Positions 44,194 through 52,302 of a stretch of 64,000 nt of DNA are shown here, piece by piece. The position numbers and the translations under genes are program-made. Source of the stretch: Pseudomonas capeferrum. Its GTDB lineage: Bacteria; Pseudomonadota; Gammaproteobacteria; Pseudomonadales; Pseudomonadaceae. The stretch's first letter is position 1. Every line of letters begins with the position of its first letter. The notes under the pieces are model-generated. The model was given only the letters and a program-made list of their open reading frames with translations. It ran no database searches and was not told the DNA's origin. Location: positions 29,513-93,512 of the forward strand of contig NZ_JAAMQM010000025.1 in the NCBI RefSeq assembly GCF_013523055.1. The letters run 5' to 3'.

Positions 44194-44305
44194 GCCTTTT
44201 GCATGCCGGCACCATGCACCCAGCGGCAGGGGAGAGGCCTCACGCCATACATGTCCGTGTGGGCCATCTCCACCTACAAACTTAACGCACATGAGGTGCC
44301 GCACC

Positions 44306-44812
44306 ATGACTAACCCAAACCAAGCAGTAGCAGTCTCCACTGAAGGCCGTGTACCAGCTGATTGGAAAGCTCCTGACTTCTATCAGCCATTGGACCTTCT
44401 GCGGGCCAAGCTGGCGTTCCAGTTCGGTGATTTCGCACATCTTGTGCTCAGTCAGTTCGAAAAAGCGAAGACAGCCTACATGGGCCGCGATATGTCTCAG
44501 GTTCAGTTCCCCCGGACTGGCGAGGAGGCGATGATCGAGCTTGAGGTTCGAACTCAAACACTGCAGTGGGTTGTTGAAATGGCCGGTCTGACAGGGAAAG
44601 CTGTCGACTACGCTGCCAACCGCTATCACGAGGACACCGCGTTCTTGCTGGTCTACTCGATGCCAAACGAAGATGGGCTCCAGACGTTCCGCTGCGGTGG
44701 TGGTAGCCCGGGCGCCGCTCTTGCTCAATTCGCGCAGCAGAATCCAGACCGAGTTCATCTCGTGCAGGAAATCTACGTGGACAAACGAAGCCTTCAGCCT
44801 GAAGCTGCATAA
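44306..44812 (+). CDS. Hypothetical protein
   Basis: 168 residues from ATG 44306, with GAGG upstream (ATG 44291 is in frame but lacks a site). Soluble, alpha/beta, with LRAKLAFQFGDFAHLVLSQF and LQWVVEMAGLTGKAVDY. No family recognised. Terminator at 44823. Confidence 0.6.
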   Translation: MTNPNQAVAVSTEGRVPADWKAPDFYQPLDLLRAKLAFQFGDFAHLVLSQFEKAKTAYMGRDMSQVQFPRTGEEAMIELEVRTQTLQWVVEMAGLTGKAVDYAANRYHEDTAFLLVYSMPNEDGLQTFRCGGGSPGAALAQFAQQNPDRVHLVQEIYVDKRSLQPEAA

Positions 44813-44822
44813 CGATTCACCC

Positions 44823-44852
44823 AAACCCCACCGCCTAGCGCTGGGGTTTTTT
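44823..44852 (+). terminator. Rho-independent terminator
   Basis: AACCCCA ... TGGGGTT stem around a GC-rich loop, followed by seven T, after the gene ending at 44812. Confidence 0.75.
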
Positions 44853-44902
44853 TACGCCTACAGAAAACCCGGACGTTCGGCCGAAAATATTTTTCTGTAT
44901 GC

Positions 44903-44920
44903 ATAACACGTATGTGTAAT
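44903..44920 (+). promoter_or_regulatory. Recurrent backbone motif
   Basis: ATAACACGTATGTGTAAT, close to a perfect palindrome and almost the same as the copy at 7711. It lies between a terminator and the DksA-like gene, 140 bp before that start. Confidence 0.6.
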
Positions 44921-45059
44921 TTTACTGTTGTGCGTTTCGGATACTGGCCGTAATATCGGTGCGTGTGAAAATGACAGCATGGTGCCATCAACCTGCCGTA
45001 TCGATCTTAGAGACGCTGGCGCCAGGCACATTGACCCAACCAATCACGAGGCCCAATCG

Positions 45060-45464
45060 ATGACCCCTCAGGAACTGTTGCAACAGCCCGACGACCAGTA
45101 CATGAACCCTGAGCAAGTAGCGTTCTTCAAAAACCTGCTGGCGAACGAAAGTGCTACAGCCATGGGGCGCATCGAGCAGCTGCGCGTCGACCTGACGGGC
45201 TTGGAGAAAGCCCCTGATGAAGCCGACGCAGCACTGATCGAGCAAGAGCGCCAGTCCATCCTGGGCAGCATCGAACGCGAGAACCAAAGTCTGCGTGATA
45301 TCAAACAGGCGATGTCAGCGATCGCAGACGGTAGCTACGGCTGGTGCGAAGACACCGGTGAGCCGATTGGTCTCCGTCGCTTGCTCTCGAACCCTCGATC
45401 GCTACTGACTGTCGAGGCCAAGGAGAGCCGCGAGAACAAATCCCGGCACCTTCGCGCTGCGTAA
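45060..45464 (+). CDS. DksA/TraR-like protein with degenerate zinc finger
   Basis: 134 residues from ATG 45060. Coiled-coil N-terminal half (RIEQLRVDLTGLEKAPDEADAALIEQER), then IADGSYGWCEDTGEPIGLRRL as in DksA. Only one Cys of the usual C4 finger remains: the second pair, normally YCxxC, is replaced by LLTVEAKE. Some DksA2-type proteins also lack the cysteines and still bind RNA polymerase. Probably alters transcription through the secondary channel. Confidence 0.75.
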   Translation: MTPQELLQQPDDQYMNPEQVAFFKNLLANESATAMGRIEQLRVDLTGLEKAPDEADAALIEQERQSILGSIERENQSLRDIKQAMSAIADGSYGWCEDTGEPIGLRRLLSNPRSLLTVEAKESRENKSRHLRAA

Positions 45465-45514
45465 TCACCATTTACCTGTAATGCCGCCAGCCCGTCATAC
45501 TGAGGTTAATCCCC

Positions 45515-45841
45515 ATGCCCAAGTCCCAATCCCTGCCCGTCAAGTCCTCCCGCACAGCTGACAAATTCGTGGTGCGCCTGCCTGACGGGATGCGCGAGAA
45601 GATCGCTGATATTGCGAAAGACAACCACCGCAGCATGAACTCTGAAATCATCGATCGCCTGACGCTGAGCATTGCGCAGGATGAAGAGGGCGATCTGACG
45701 GTCCGTACGCTGGCGCAGGTTACTCGGCGTTGTGAGGAGCTGGAGCAACAGCTGGCAGAGCTTAAAGCAAATCAGGGCACCGAAACCCCGAAGCCAGGTC
45801 TGCAGCTCCCACCTAGACTGTCGATCGCCAGCGCGCAGTGA
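45515..45841 (+). CDS. Arc-type ribbon-helix-helix repressor
   Basis: 108 residues. RHH domain KFVVRLPDGMREKIADIAKD followed by HRSMNSEIIDRL, then a C-terminal coiled coil (RCEELEQQLAELKANQ) and a Pro-rich end. Binds DNA as a dimer of ribbon-helix-helix units; a candidate regulator for plasmid genes. Followed 12 bp later by the next gene. Confidence 0.85.
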   Translation: MPKSQSLPVKSSRTADKFVVRLPDGMREKIADIAKDNHRSMNSEIIDRLTLSIAQDEEGDLTVRTLAQVTRRCEELEQQLAELKANQGTETPKPGLQLPPRLSIASAQ

Positions 45842-45853
45842 AGGACGACCACC

Positions 45854-46642
45854 ATGGGGAACTTGCTTGATGTAGGTCCGGGCGCAACTGCCGCTGGCGC
45901 TGGCGACATTGCTGGGGTCCTCTTGAAGGCCGCTCAGCGGTATTTCTACTTGCGTGGCCCTGCCCTCCGGACTGGGAAAGCCAATGTCCCAATGGTACGT
46001 ATCGGCATCGACAAGCTGCTAAGCGGCGAATCGCTGGATGCTGAAGTCGACCGGGCGATGATCGAGGCCCATGCCGCGGGGCTCAGTGTTCCACCAGGAG
46101 CCGGCGGCCATACCGGCAGCTATCAGTTCTCAGCCGCTGAGGCAATGTTTCTGCGGAAGCTTCTCGCAGCGCCACAACCAGCCCAGGCGGCTCAACTCCT
46201 GAAGTACGCGACTGCGGTAGGGGTGCGTGACACAGCGAATCTCTTTGCTAACTACATCGCGTACATGAACTCTCCGATGCCCTGGCTTCAGATAACAGTC
46301 AAGGAAGGGGCCCTCGAAACTTTCCGCGGTTCACCTACGCAACGTTTGATTTATGAGCCTGATGAGCGCCAGCGGGCTATTGAGGGCCGTACACGCCGAA
46401 TCTGGTCACAAGCGGCCCCCGAAAGTGCTGGTCATTACTGGAATTGGAGCGGTAAGGAGGGCATCGAAGCATCCTTGTTGGCTGTCACCTGGTCCTCAGA
46501 CATAGGCAAGTTCTGTGTAGAAGGGGCACCAGGTTTAAAGCGATCAATCAGTTGTGAGGAGTGGGGAGGATGGTGGGCATTGCTCGACCGGCCTAACCCC
46601 CTCGAAGAGATCGACTGCTTCCGCAACACATCTGCCAGCTGA
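45854..46642 (+). CDS. Hypothetical protein
   Basis: 262 residues from ATG 45854. N-terminus Gly/Ala-rich (GNLLDVGPGATAAGAGD); a middle region with AAEAMFLRKLLAAPQPAQA; the C-terminus is Trp-rich (EEWGGWWALLDRP). Not recognised. Follows the Arc-like gene closely, likely one transcript. Confidence 0.6.
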   Translation: MGNLLDVGPGATAAGAGDIAGVLLKAAQRYFYLRGPALRTGKANVPMVRIGIDKLLSGESLDAEVDRAMIEAHAAGLSVPPGAGGHTGSYQFSAAEAMFLRKLLAAPQPAQAAQLLKYATAVGVRDTANLFANYIAYMNSPMPWLQITVKEGALETFRGSPTQRLIYEPDERQRAIEGRTRRIWSQAAPESAGHYWNWSGKEGIEASLLAVTWSSDIGKFCVEGAPGLKRSISCEEWGGWWALLDRPNPLEEIDCFRNTSAS

Positions 46643-46755
46643 TCAGCATCTCGCCTAGCTGCATCAGAAAGCACTCAGCTGCTTCAACCTCAAGCATTCA
46701 AGTCAGTGCTCATAAGGGCGCTGTCATCACCCCCATTACCTAACAAGGCATGACC

Positions 46756-47676
46756 ATGTGGTTTAAGAATCTGACCGTTTACCGTTTGACCCAAGAAATT
46801 GAATTTGCCACGCATACCCTTCAAGCCGCCCTGGCGTCGAAACCTGCACGGCCGTGCGGTTCGCAAGAGTTGGTCACCTATGGGTTCATCGCGCCGCTGG
46901 GCAATGGAGAGGATGCTCCGCTCGTACACCAGAGCGGCAATTTTTTCCTGATCAGTGCTCGGAAGGAAGAGCGAATCCTGCCGGCCAGCGTGGTCAATGA
47001 AGCTGTGAAAGAGAAGGTCGAAGAGATCGAGAACTCACAGCAGCGCAAGGTCTACAAGAAAGAACGTGATCAGATCAAGGACGAAACGATCCAGGCCATG
47101 CTGCCGAAGGCGTTTATCCGTCGTGGTGTGATCACAGCAGCCATCGCACCCAAGCTGGGTCTGATCATCGTCAACAATGCGAGCGCCAAACGTGCAGAGG
47201 ATCTGCTCTCCACGCTCCGCGAGGTAATGGGCTCCCTGCCGGTGCGCCCGGTGTCAGTGAGGATCGCCCCGAGCGCGACACTCACTGACTGGCTCAAAAC
47301 CGGCGAGGCAAGTGAAGGCTACTACGTCCTGGATGAATGTGAACTGCATGACACCGCCGAAGATGGCGGATCGGTTCGCTGCAAGCGGCAGGATCTCACC
47401 AGTGACGAGATCAAAAATCACCTGGCAACCGGCAAGGTCGTGACCAAGCTGTCGCTGGCCTGGCAGGATAAATTGTCGTTTGTCCTTGACGACAAGCTCG
47501 TGATCAGACGCTTGAAGTTCGAAGAGTTGCTTCAGGAGCAGGCCAGCCAGGACGGAGGGGAGGATGCGCTGGCGCAGGCTGATGCTACGTTCGTGCTGAT
47601 GATGATGACCTTCGCCGAATTCCTCCCGTCTCTGTACGAGGCGCTGGGTGGTGAGGAAGTGCCCGCGTCCATCTGA
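46756..47676 (+). CDS. rdgC: RdgC-like recombination-associated protein
   Basis: 306 residues from ATG 46756 (ATG 46750 is two codons earlier). Begins MWFKNLTVYRLTQEI, the RdgC signature, with ERILPASVVNEAVKEKVEE and AMLPKAFIRRGVITAAI as expected for the ring-forming protein. RdgC binds duplex DNA and limits RecA. Length is normal. Plasmid-borne copies occur on large Pseudomonas plasmids. Terminator at 47692. Confidence 0.9.
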   Translation: MWFKNLTVYRLTQEIEFATHTLQAALASKPARPCGSQELVTYGFIAPLGNGEDAPLVHQSGNFFLISARKEERILPASVVNEAVKEKVEEIENSQQRKVYKKERDQIKDETIQAMLPKAFIRRGVITAAIAPKLGLIIVNNASAKRAEDLLSTLREVMGSLPVRPVSVRIAPSATLTDWLKTGEASEGYYVLDECELHDTAEDGGSVRCKRQDLTSDEIKNHLATGKVVTKLSLAWQDKLSFVLDDKLVIRRLKFEELLQEQASQDGGEDALAQADATFVLMMMTFAEFLPSLYEALGGEEVPASI

Positions 47677-47691
47677 TCCCAGCAGGACACC

Positions 47692-47718
47692 AAGCCTCCG
47701 CCGCGACGGGGGCTTTTT
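47692..47718 (+). terminator. Rho-independent terminator
   Basis: AAGCCTCCG / CGGGGGCTT stem followed by T5, after rdgC. Confidence 0.8.
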
Positions 47719-47843
47719 GTTGCGTGAAAAAAGTATGGAGCCCTGTTCTGCATTCCAGGTAGGTACGGACAACCAGTTTGTCATTCCCCCGATCGGGCCC
47801 AGTCCCCGTCAGGGGAGCTGTGCCGACTACTTGGAGCAGCACA

Positions 47844-49319
47844 ATGACCACCATCATTAACGCAAAAATCGGCGAGTCGAAGGGCGTTTCACGGGTCTTT
47901 ATGGAGGGCCGTCACCTTTTGACAGCTGGTATTCAGATCGGCAAGAAATACTCGATTAAGTCTGACAAGGTAGCCCGACGCCTTGAACTAATTGAGGTTC
48001 CAACCGGCTTCGCCGGGAAGTGCATCAGTGTATCTAAGCGCGAGCGTAATGGGGTTGTACATCCAGTAATTGACCTGCGATCTGAGCAACTCCGCGAAGT
48101 CTTTGAAGATGACCATAAGGTCCGTGTTGCGATTCGTCGTGGCCGGATTGTGATCACTGCTTTGCAGATTCAAACTAAGATCCGCGAGCGCCTCAAGCGC
48201 ATGAAGGAAAAGTTAGAGCGTGGTCAAAAGCTCGCTGTAGCTTCGCTCTTCCACGGGGGCGGGGTCCTCGACCGCGCATTGCACTCAGGCATGGTGAAGG
48301 CCGGTGTCGGCTCGTTTGTGCAGGTTGGCGTTGAGATGGAAAGTGAATATCTCGACTGCTCAATGCGTAACAATGTCGATATTTGGACAGAGGACTCAAT
48401 CGCTATTAACTCCGATGTTCGGGATGTTTACTTGAGTGAAAATACGCCACTTTGCGAAATACTTGTCGGAGGTATACCCTGCGTAGGGGCAAGTAAGAGC
48501 GGCAGGAGCAAAAACAAACTTGCATTCGCAGAAGGTCATTCTGATGCCGGCGCACTGTTCGTCGAGTATTTGAACTGGTTGCGTCATGTAAATCCGTGCA
48601 TTGCAATTATTGAAAACGTAGGCGAGTACGCTAACACTGCATCGATGTCCGTTATTCGAAGCGTCTTCACACATCTTGGCTATGTGGTTCATGAAGCTAT
48701 TCTGGATGGCTGGGATTTTGGTACGCTCGAACACCGTAAGCGGCTTGTGGTTGTGGCAATGACTCCTGGGATTGGAGATGGTTTTTCTTTCGATAATCTC
48801 AAGGTTAACAAAGTCCGTGAGTCATGTATTAACGATATTCTCGATCCGGTTCCTCTCAATGATGGATCTTGGAAGGAATACTCATATCTTGCGGAGAAAG
48901 AAGTTAGAGATCTGGCTGCAGGAAAAGGGTTCGCCCGTCAACTTTTAACAGGTGAAGAAGATGGTTGTGGTGTATTGTGTCGCGGGTATGCCAAAGGCCG
49001 GAGTACTGAACCCTTCCTGGTGCATCCAGAGGATCCAAACCTCAGCAGGCTATTCAAAAAGTCCGAGCACGAGAGACTTAAAGGAATTCCAGCTGGGCTC
49101 ACCGATGGTGTTTCTGAAACTACTGGGCATGAGATCTGCGGTCAAAGCGTGAGCTTTCCAAAGTTCGTATCTGTAGGTGAGGAAATCGGCAGGGCCGTCA
49201 TGGTTTCACGCAACAATGTTGTTAACTTTCCCACTCGACCCGCTCAAGCCAGCACGGATGATTCGGTTGGTGCTGAAGTCGACAAACTCCAAACTGGAAC
49301 CTTGGCTTTGCTGATCTGA
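47844..49319 (+). CDS. C5-cytosine DNA methyltransferase (orphan)
   Basis: 491 residues from ATG 47844 (GGAG upstream). Motif I ASLFHGGGVLDRAL at 133-146, motif IV with catalytic C213 (VGGIPCVGAS), motif VI ENV at 257-259, motif VIII LEHRKRLVVVA and motif X VSVGEEIGRAV are all visible. The first 120 residues form an unusual extension with an AbrB-like start and a basic helix. No restriction enzyme is next to it. AT-richer than its neighbours. Likely methylates plasmid DNA for protection or regulation; target sequence unknown. Confidence 0.88.
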   Translation: MTTIINAKIGESKGVSRVFMEGRHLLTAGIQIGKKYSIKSDKVARRLELIEVPTGFAGKCISVSKRERNGVVHPVIDLRSEQLREVFEDDHKVRVAIRRGRIVITALQIQTKIRERLKRMKEKLERGQKLAVASLFHGGGVLDRALHSGMVKAGVGSFVQVGVEMESEYLDCSMRNNVDIWTEDSIAINSDVRDVYLSENTPLCEILVGGIPCVGASKSGRSKNKLAFAEGHSDAGALFVEYLNWLRHVNPCIAIIENVGEYANTASMSVIRSVFTHLGYVVHEAILDGWDFGTLEHRKRLVVVAMTPGIGDGFSFDNLKVNKVRESCINDILDPVPLNDGSWKEYSYLAEKEVRDLAAGKGFARQLLTGEEDGCGVLCRGYAKGRSTEPFLVHPEDPNLSRLFKKSEHERLKGIPAGLTDGVSETTGHEICGQSVSFPKFVSVGEEIGRAVMVSRNNVVNFPTRPAQASTDDSVGAEVDKLQTGTLALLI

Positions 49320-49470
49320 TTGCTAGGTTTCGCCTTAAACGCCACACATGCCCGGTTCGCTTATGCGAATCGGGTTTTCTTTGTTCGATGAAATTGTTTC
49401 AGACGCTTGAAGGTACTGACGTATTTTGCTATACATTGGTTACTAGTTTTCCCAGAGAGGAGGCAAACAC

Positions 49471-49629
49471 ATGAAAAATATCACTTTCGCTTCTGAGTTT
49501 ATGAGTGCTGCAAAACAGGCACCACGCATCTATTTTGCGCCTTTGGTTGGTGCCTATAAAGCTATCAAGGCTGAGATGGCAAAGGCTTCGGGTGGTGACC
49601 GCCCAGGCGAAACGACGCCTAAACACTGA
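49471..49629 (+). CDS. 52-residue protein, paralogue A
   Basis: MKNITFASEFMSAAKQ, then APRIYFAPLVGAYKAIKAEM and a polar tail; 52 residues. GAGAGGAGG is ideally placed before the ATG. It shares the pattern F-x-SEF-x2-AA-x-QAPRI-x-FAPL-x-GA-x2-AIK-x-E with the gene at 50471, so it is a real gene in spite of its size. Amphipathic; role unknown. Terminator follows at 49639. Confidence 0.75.
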   Translation: MKNITFASEFMSAAKQAPRIYFAPLVGAYKAIKAEMAKASGGDRPGETTPKH

Positions 49630-49638
49630 TGCTCACGA

Positions 49639-49665
49639 AAAACCCGCCGATTGAGCGGGTTTTTT
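49639..49665 (+). terminator. Rho-independent terminator
   Basis: AACCCGC - loop - GCGGGTT followed by T6, directly after paralogue A. Confidence 0.9.
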
Positions 49666-49731
49666 GTGCCTGGAATTTACTGGTTTCTGTGAAGCATCCC
49701 CTTGAAGCAAGTTAACTTTCAGGGGCCCACC

Positions 49732-50055
49732 ATGCTTCTCGCAATCAACGATCCTGCGGTGCAATCCGCTTTGATAAACGCATTTGCTGCTATCGTCAGT
49801 ACTGTCCTGGCTGCGGCATCAGCCGCTCTGATCGGAAAGAAATTTTCAGACCGAAAAAAATTGGAGCGGTCGTTGGAGCTGTGCCAAAAGGACGTCGAGT
49901 TCTTGCTGAGGGTAGAGGCTGAGCATGTCGAGCTTCACAAGGAGCGGGGTGACAAGCCCAATAAGCTCAAAGTACGTGAACGTGTGAAGGATCTGGGGTT
50001 CTCGTTCTCGGGGAAATTCACACCAGGCCGGCTGCGGCAGTCCAGGCAGAGCTGA
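49732..50055 (+). CDS. Small membrane-anchored hypothetical protein
   Basis: 107 residues from ATG 49732. One hydrophobic helix (SALINAFAAIVSTVLAAASA), then a charged cytoplasmic region (KFSDRKKLERSLELCQKDVE). No family recognised. Terminator at 50072. Confidence 0.55.
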   Translation: MLLAINDPAVQSALINAFAAIVSTVLAAASAALIGKKFSDRKKLERSLELCQKDVEFLLRVEAEHVELHKERGDKPNKLKVRERVKDLGFSFSGKFTPGRLRQSRQS

Positions 50056-50071
50056 TTGAGATGTACCACCC

Positions 50072-50095
50072 AGCCAGGTTATGCCTGGCTTTTTT
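50072..50095 (+). terminator. Rho-independent terminator
   Basis: AGCCAGG - ttatg - CCTGGCT then T5, after the gene ending at 50055. Confidence 0.85.
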
Positions 50096-50204
50096 GTGCC
50101 TACCAATTACAGACCCGCGTTACGCATCTCCAAGGGCTAGGTCTACCGCAAGAAGGCCTATGGGATTTCTCAACGACCGCCCCAGGTCCTTTCAGGAGTA
50201 ACAG

Positions 50205-50474
50205 ATGTCCAAAACCCACAAAAAACCTTGGTGGAGCCCGATCGCTCACTTCGGAGCTCATGGCTTCGTCGGTACTATCATCTTCTTGATCATCATGGTG
50301 CCAGCAGTTCTGCTTAACCATTTGGTCCAATACTTGGCTAAGTTCGGGATCAGCGACTTTACCTTACTGATCCTAGGGCTGCTTGAGCATGCCATTGTGC
50401 TTGTAGATGCTGGTCTTTTCTTCGTCTTTATATGCATTGGGGCAGCCCGAGCAATCAAGGAGTTTGCTGAATGA
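50205..50474 (+). CDS. Small inner-membrane protein
   Basis: 89 residues from ATG 50205 (GGAG upstream). Two hydrophobic helices (VGTIIFLIIMVPAVLL and AGLFFVFICIGAA). Its stop overlaps the start of paralogue B as ATGA, so the two are made together. No family recognised. Confidence 0.65.
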   Translation: MSKTHKKPWWSPIAHFGAHGFVGTIIFLIIMVPAVLLNHLVQYLAKFGISDFTLLILGLLEHAIVLVDAGLFFVFICIGAARAIKEFAE

Positions 50475-50629
50475 ATCAAACATTTGGGTCTGAGTTCGCT
50501 AACGCTGCAAGGCAGGCACCACGAATCTTCTTCGCGCCATTGATGGGAGCTGTAGCTGCCATCAAGGATGAGTTCAGGCGCGTGAAGTATGGTGCAGACC
50601 AAAACAGCAAGCCGCTGCAATCCAAATAA
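50471..50629 (+). CDS. 52-residue protein, paralogue B
   Basis: MNQTFGSEFANAARQ, then APRIFFAPLMGAVAAIKDEF and a polar tail. Same length and same conserved pattern as 49471-49629, and coupled to the membrane protein at 50205. Conservation of two copies indicates selection. Terminator at 50668. Confidence 0.75.
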   Translation: MNQTFGSEFANAARQAPRIFFAPLMGAVAAIKDEFRRVKYGADQNSKPLQSK

Positions 50630-50667
50630 ACGCTCAGCAGAGCTACCTATAAAGTAACGCTAAATCC

Positions 50668-50699
50668 GACCCACCATCCTAGATGGTGGGTCTTTTTTT
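50668..50699 (+). terminator. Rho-independent terminator
   Basis: GACCCACCATC / GATGGTGGGTC with short loop, followed by T7. Confidence 0.92.
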
Positions 50700-50790
50700 G
50701 GATCTGATTTCTCGGTACCGCCCGGGAGCCTCCTGGGTGGGGGCAAGGTCTGGATGGAGAGTCGGCAGATTCTAAAGGAATCTATCGCCG

Positions 50791-50810
50791 TATGCGTACG
50801 CGTTATGTAT
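50791..50810 (+). promoter_or_regulatory. Recurrent backbone motif
   Basis: TATGCGTACGCGTTATGTAT, 43 bp before the proposed TTG start at 50853. Its position argues that the longer reading frame from 50754 is not the true gene. Confidence 0.65.
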
Positions 50811-50852
50811 TATGCGGACTGCACATTTCAGGAACCGATAGGAGCGTTCAAT

Positions 50853-51329
50853 TTGGCCAACTCTCTCGAATTCGAGGTCGGCGCCGGCTACGAGGTAACC
50901 AATCCACCCAAGCTGGCTGTCGGTGACGATCATACGCACCAGCTCTCCCGTTTTCTCACCGTGCTCGCCACCGACGAGCACGGTGTGACGGTGTATGACG
51001 GGTGGTACGGTGAGGGTTTAGCAAGCTTGCACCTCTCACATGAGGTCCTTGCGCAGTTGGACGTTAAAAGGTTGCAGTCTCGCGGTGACGGTGTTGCTGC
51101 GGACTTGGCCAGCGCTATCGCCAGCTCAGCTGCAGCTGCCATCGAGCGCCGTGACCAGGTGAAGGAACACGGTGGGGCAGAGCAAAGCGTGCACGCCTCG
51201 CAACGATTCTTCGTGCAGTTCTTCTCCGGCCAGATCAGGGGGCTCGCGTCCAAAGGGCTGATAAACCCAGACCTTGCAGTTCAGATGATCAGCCTGTCGA
51301 CCGGGGTGGAGCTTGCTGTCGGTGAATAG
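50853..51329 (+). CDS. Hypothetical protein
   Basis: 158 residues if translation starts at TTG 50853 (ANSLEFEVGAGYEVTN), which has AGGAG 8 nt upstream and the backbone promoter motif before it; the frame is open back to 50754. Soluble, helical second half (AADLASAIASSAAAAIE). The stop overlaps the next gene's GTG. No family recognised. Confidence 0.6.
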   Translation: MANSLEFEVGAGYEVTNPPKLAVGDDHTHQLSRFLTVLATDEHGVTVYDGWYGEGLASLHLSHEVLAQLDVKRLQSRGDGVAADLASAIASSAAAAIERRDQVKEHGGAEQSVHASQRFFVQFFSGQIRGLASKGLINPDLAVQMISLSTGVELAVGE

Positions 51330-51603
51330 TCGAGGGCGATTCTTCTCTCTGCGCATCGCTATAGCTGCCGTTGCCACTGTCTGCGCTGTTGCTGCTGTCG
51401 GCCTGATTCTGTTCAAACCTTGGGCCCAGCGTGGCTTCGAGGTAGCAGCAGTTAAGCCGGTGGGGCGGTACTGCCTGATCAAGCCAGGTGAGCACCGGAC
51501 CCATTGCGAGGGCGAGGATACCGGTCCCAGGGACCCAGTATTAGCAGCCATCAAAACCATGACTCAACAAGGGGGCGGCAGCCGTGATGCCACCTCTCGC
51601 TAA
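51322..51603 (+). CDS. Small single-pass membrane protein
   Basis: 93 residues from GTG 51322, overlapping the previous stop. One membrane helix (LRIAIAAVATVCAVAAVGLI), then about 60 residues with two Cys (YCLIKPGEHRTHCEG), probably periplasmic. Not recognised. Confidence 0.55.
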   Translation: MNSRGRFFSLRIAIAAVATVCAVAAVGLILFKPWAQRGFEVAAVKPVGRYCLIKPGEHRTHCEGEDTGPRDPVLAAIKTMTQQGGGSRDATSR

Positions 51604-51650
51604 GTAAGTCGTTTACCTGTTCTGTATCCAACCCAACCTGAGGAACCGCT

Positions 51651-51899
51651 ATGACTATCACTACCGACATGCTCGCTCGTATCGCCGTTGTGGTGCTGGC
51701 CGTGATCATCTCGATCGCAATCAAGCGCCGGAAAGCTCTTTTCAGTGTGAAAAACGCCTCTGGCCCTGAGCAGGCCCAGGCCATTCAGGGCTTTGCTGAC
51801 CGCTCGCTGCGCGATGTCAATATCCTGCTCTGGCTTTGCTCGGCCCTTTGCGCAGCTGCACTGGCCGTGTGCTTCTATTCGATTTTCAACCCTCTGTAA
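51651..51899 (+). CDS. Small membrane protein
   Basis: 82 residues, GAGGA before ATG 51651. Two membrane helices (LARIAVVVLAVIISIAI and ILLWLCSALCAAALAVCF) around a polar loop. Not recognised. Terminator at 51923. Confidence 0.6.
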   Translation: MTITTDMLARIAVVVLAVIISIAIKRRKALFSVKNASGPEQAQAIQGFADRSLRDVNILLWLCSALCAAALAVCFYSIFNPL

Positions 51900-51922
51900 G
51901 TCACTCCCTGGTCGGTGACCAC

Positions 51923-51961
51923 AAGGCCTCGGTTCATTACTGTGAACTGAGGCCTTTTTTT
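51923..51961 (+). terminator. Rho-independent terminator
   Basis: A 14-bp stem beginning AAGGCCTC with one bulge, followed by T7. Confidence 0.92.
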
Positions 51962-52012
51962 GTGGCGGCATCATGACATCGAATGGCTAGCAGCATATAG
52001 ATTCTTCTTGTA

Positions 52013-52029
52013 TTATGCGTACGTGTTAT
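52013..52029 (+). promoter_or_regulatory. Recurrent backbone motif
   Basis: TTATGCGTACGTGTTAT, 23 bp before the start at 52052 and after a terminator, so it must belong to this operon's promoter. Confidence 0.65.
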
Positions 52030-52051
52030 CAATCAATTCAAGGAGCTTGAA

Positions 52052-52294
52052 ATGCAACGAATCCAATTTTGGGCCATGCGTACATTGAACATTGTCGGCC
52101 AAGTGCCGGCAGCCCTGGCACTGGCGGCTTTCGTTTTCGTGTGGGCAAAGATTGGCCACATCACCCCTGCACTCGCTTTCGTGCTGATCGCGGTCCTGAT
52201 GATGGCGGTGCTCTTCGTGCAGCTGATGAAAATGGCCGACCGTAGAAAGGCCAAGGCCAGTGAGCAGGCTCGTGCTGGCACCGGTCTGCGCTGA
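52052..52294 (+). CDS. Small membrane protein
   Basis: 80 residues, AAGGAGC before ATG 52052. Two membrane helices (ALALAAFVFVWAKIG and FVLIAVLMMAVLFVQLM), basic tail. First gene of an operon running to the signal peptidase at 54244. Not recognised. Confidence 0.6.
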   Translation: MQRIQFWAMRTLNIVGQVPAALALAAFVFVWAKIGHITPALAFVLIAVLMMAVLFVQLMKMADRRKAKASEQARAGTGLR

Positions 52295-52302
52295 GTTTCA
52301 CT

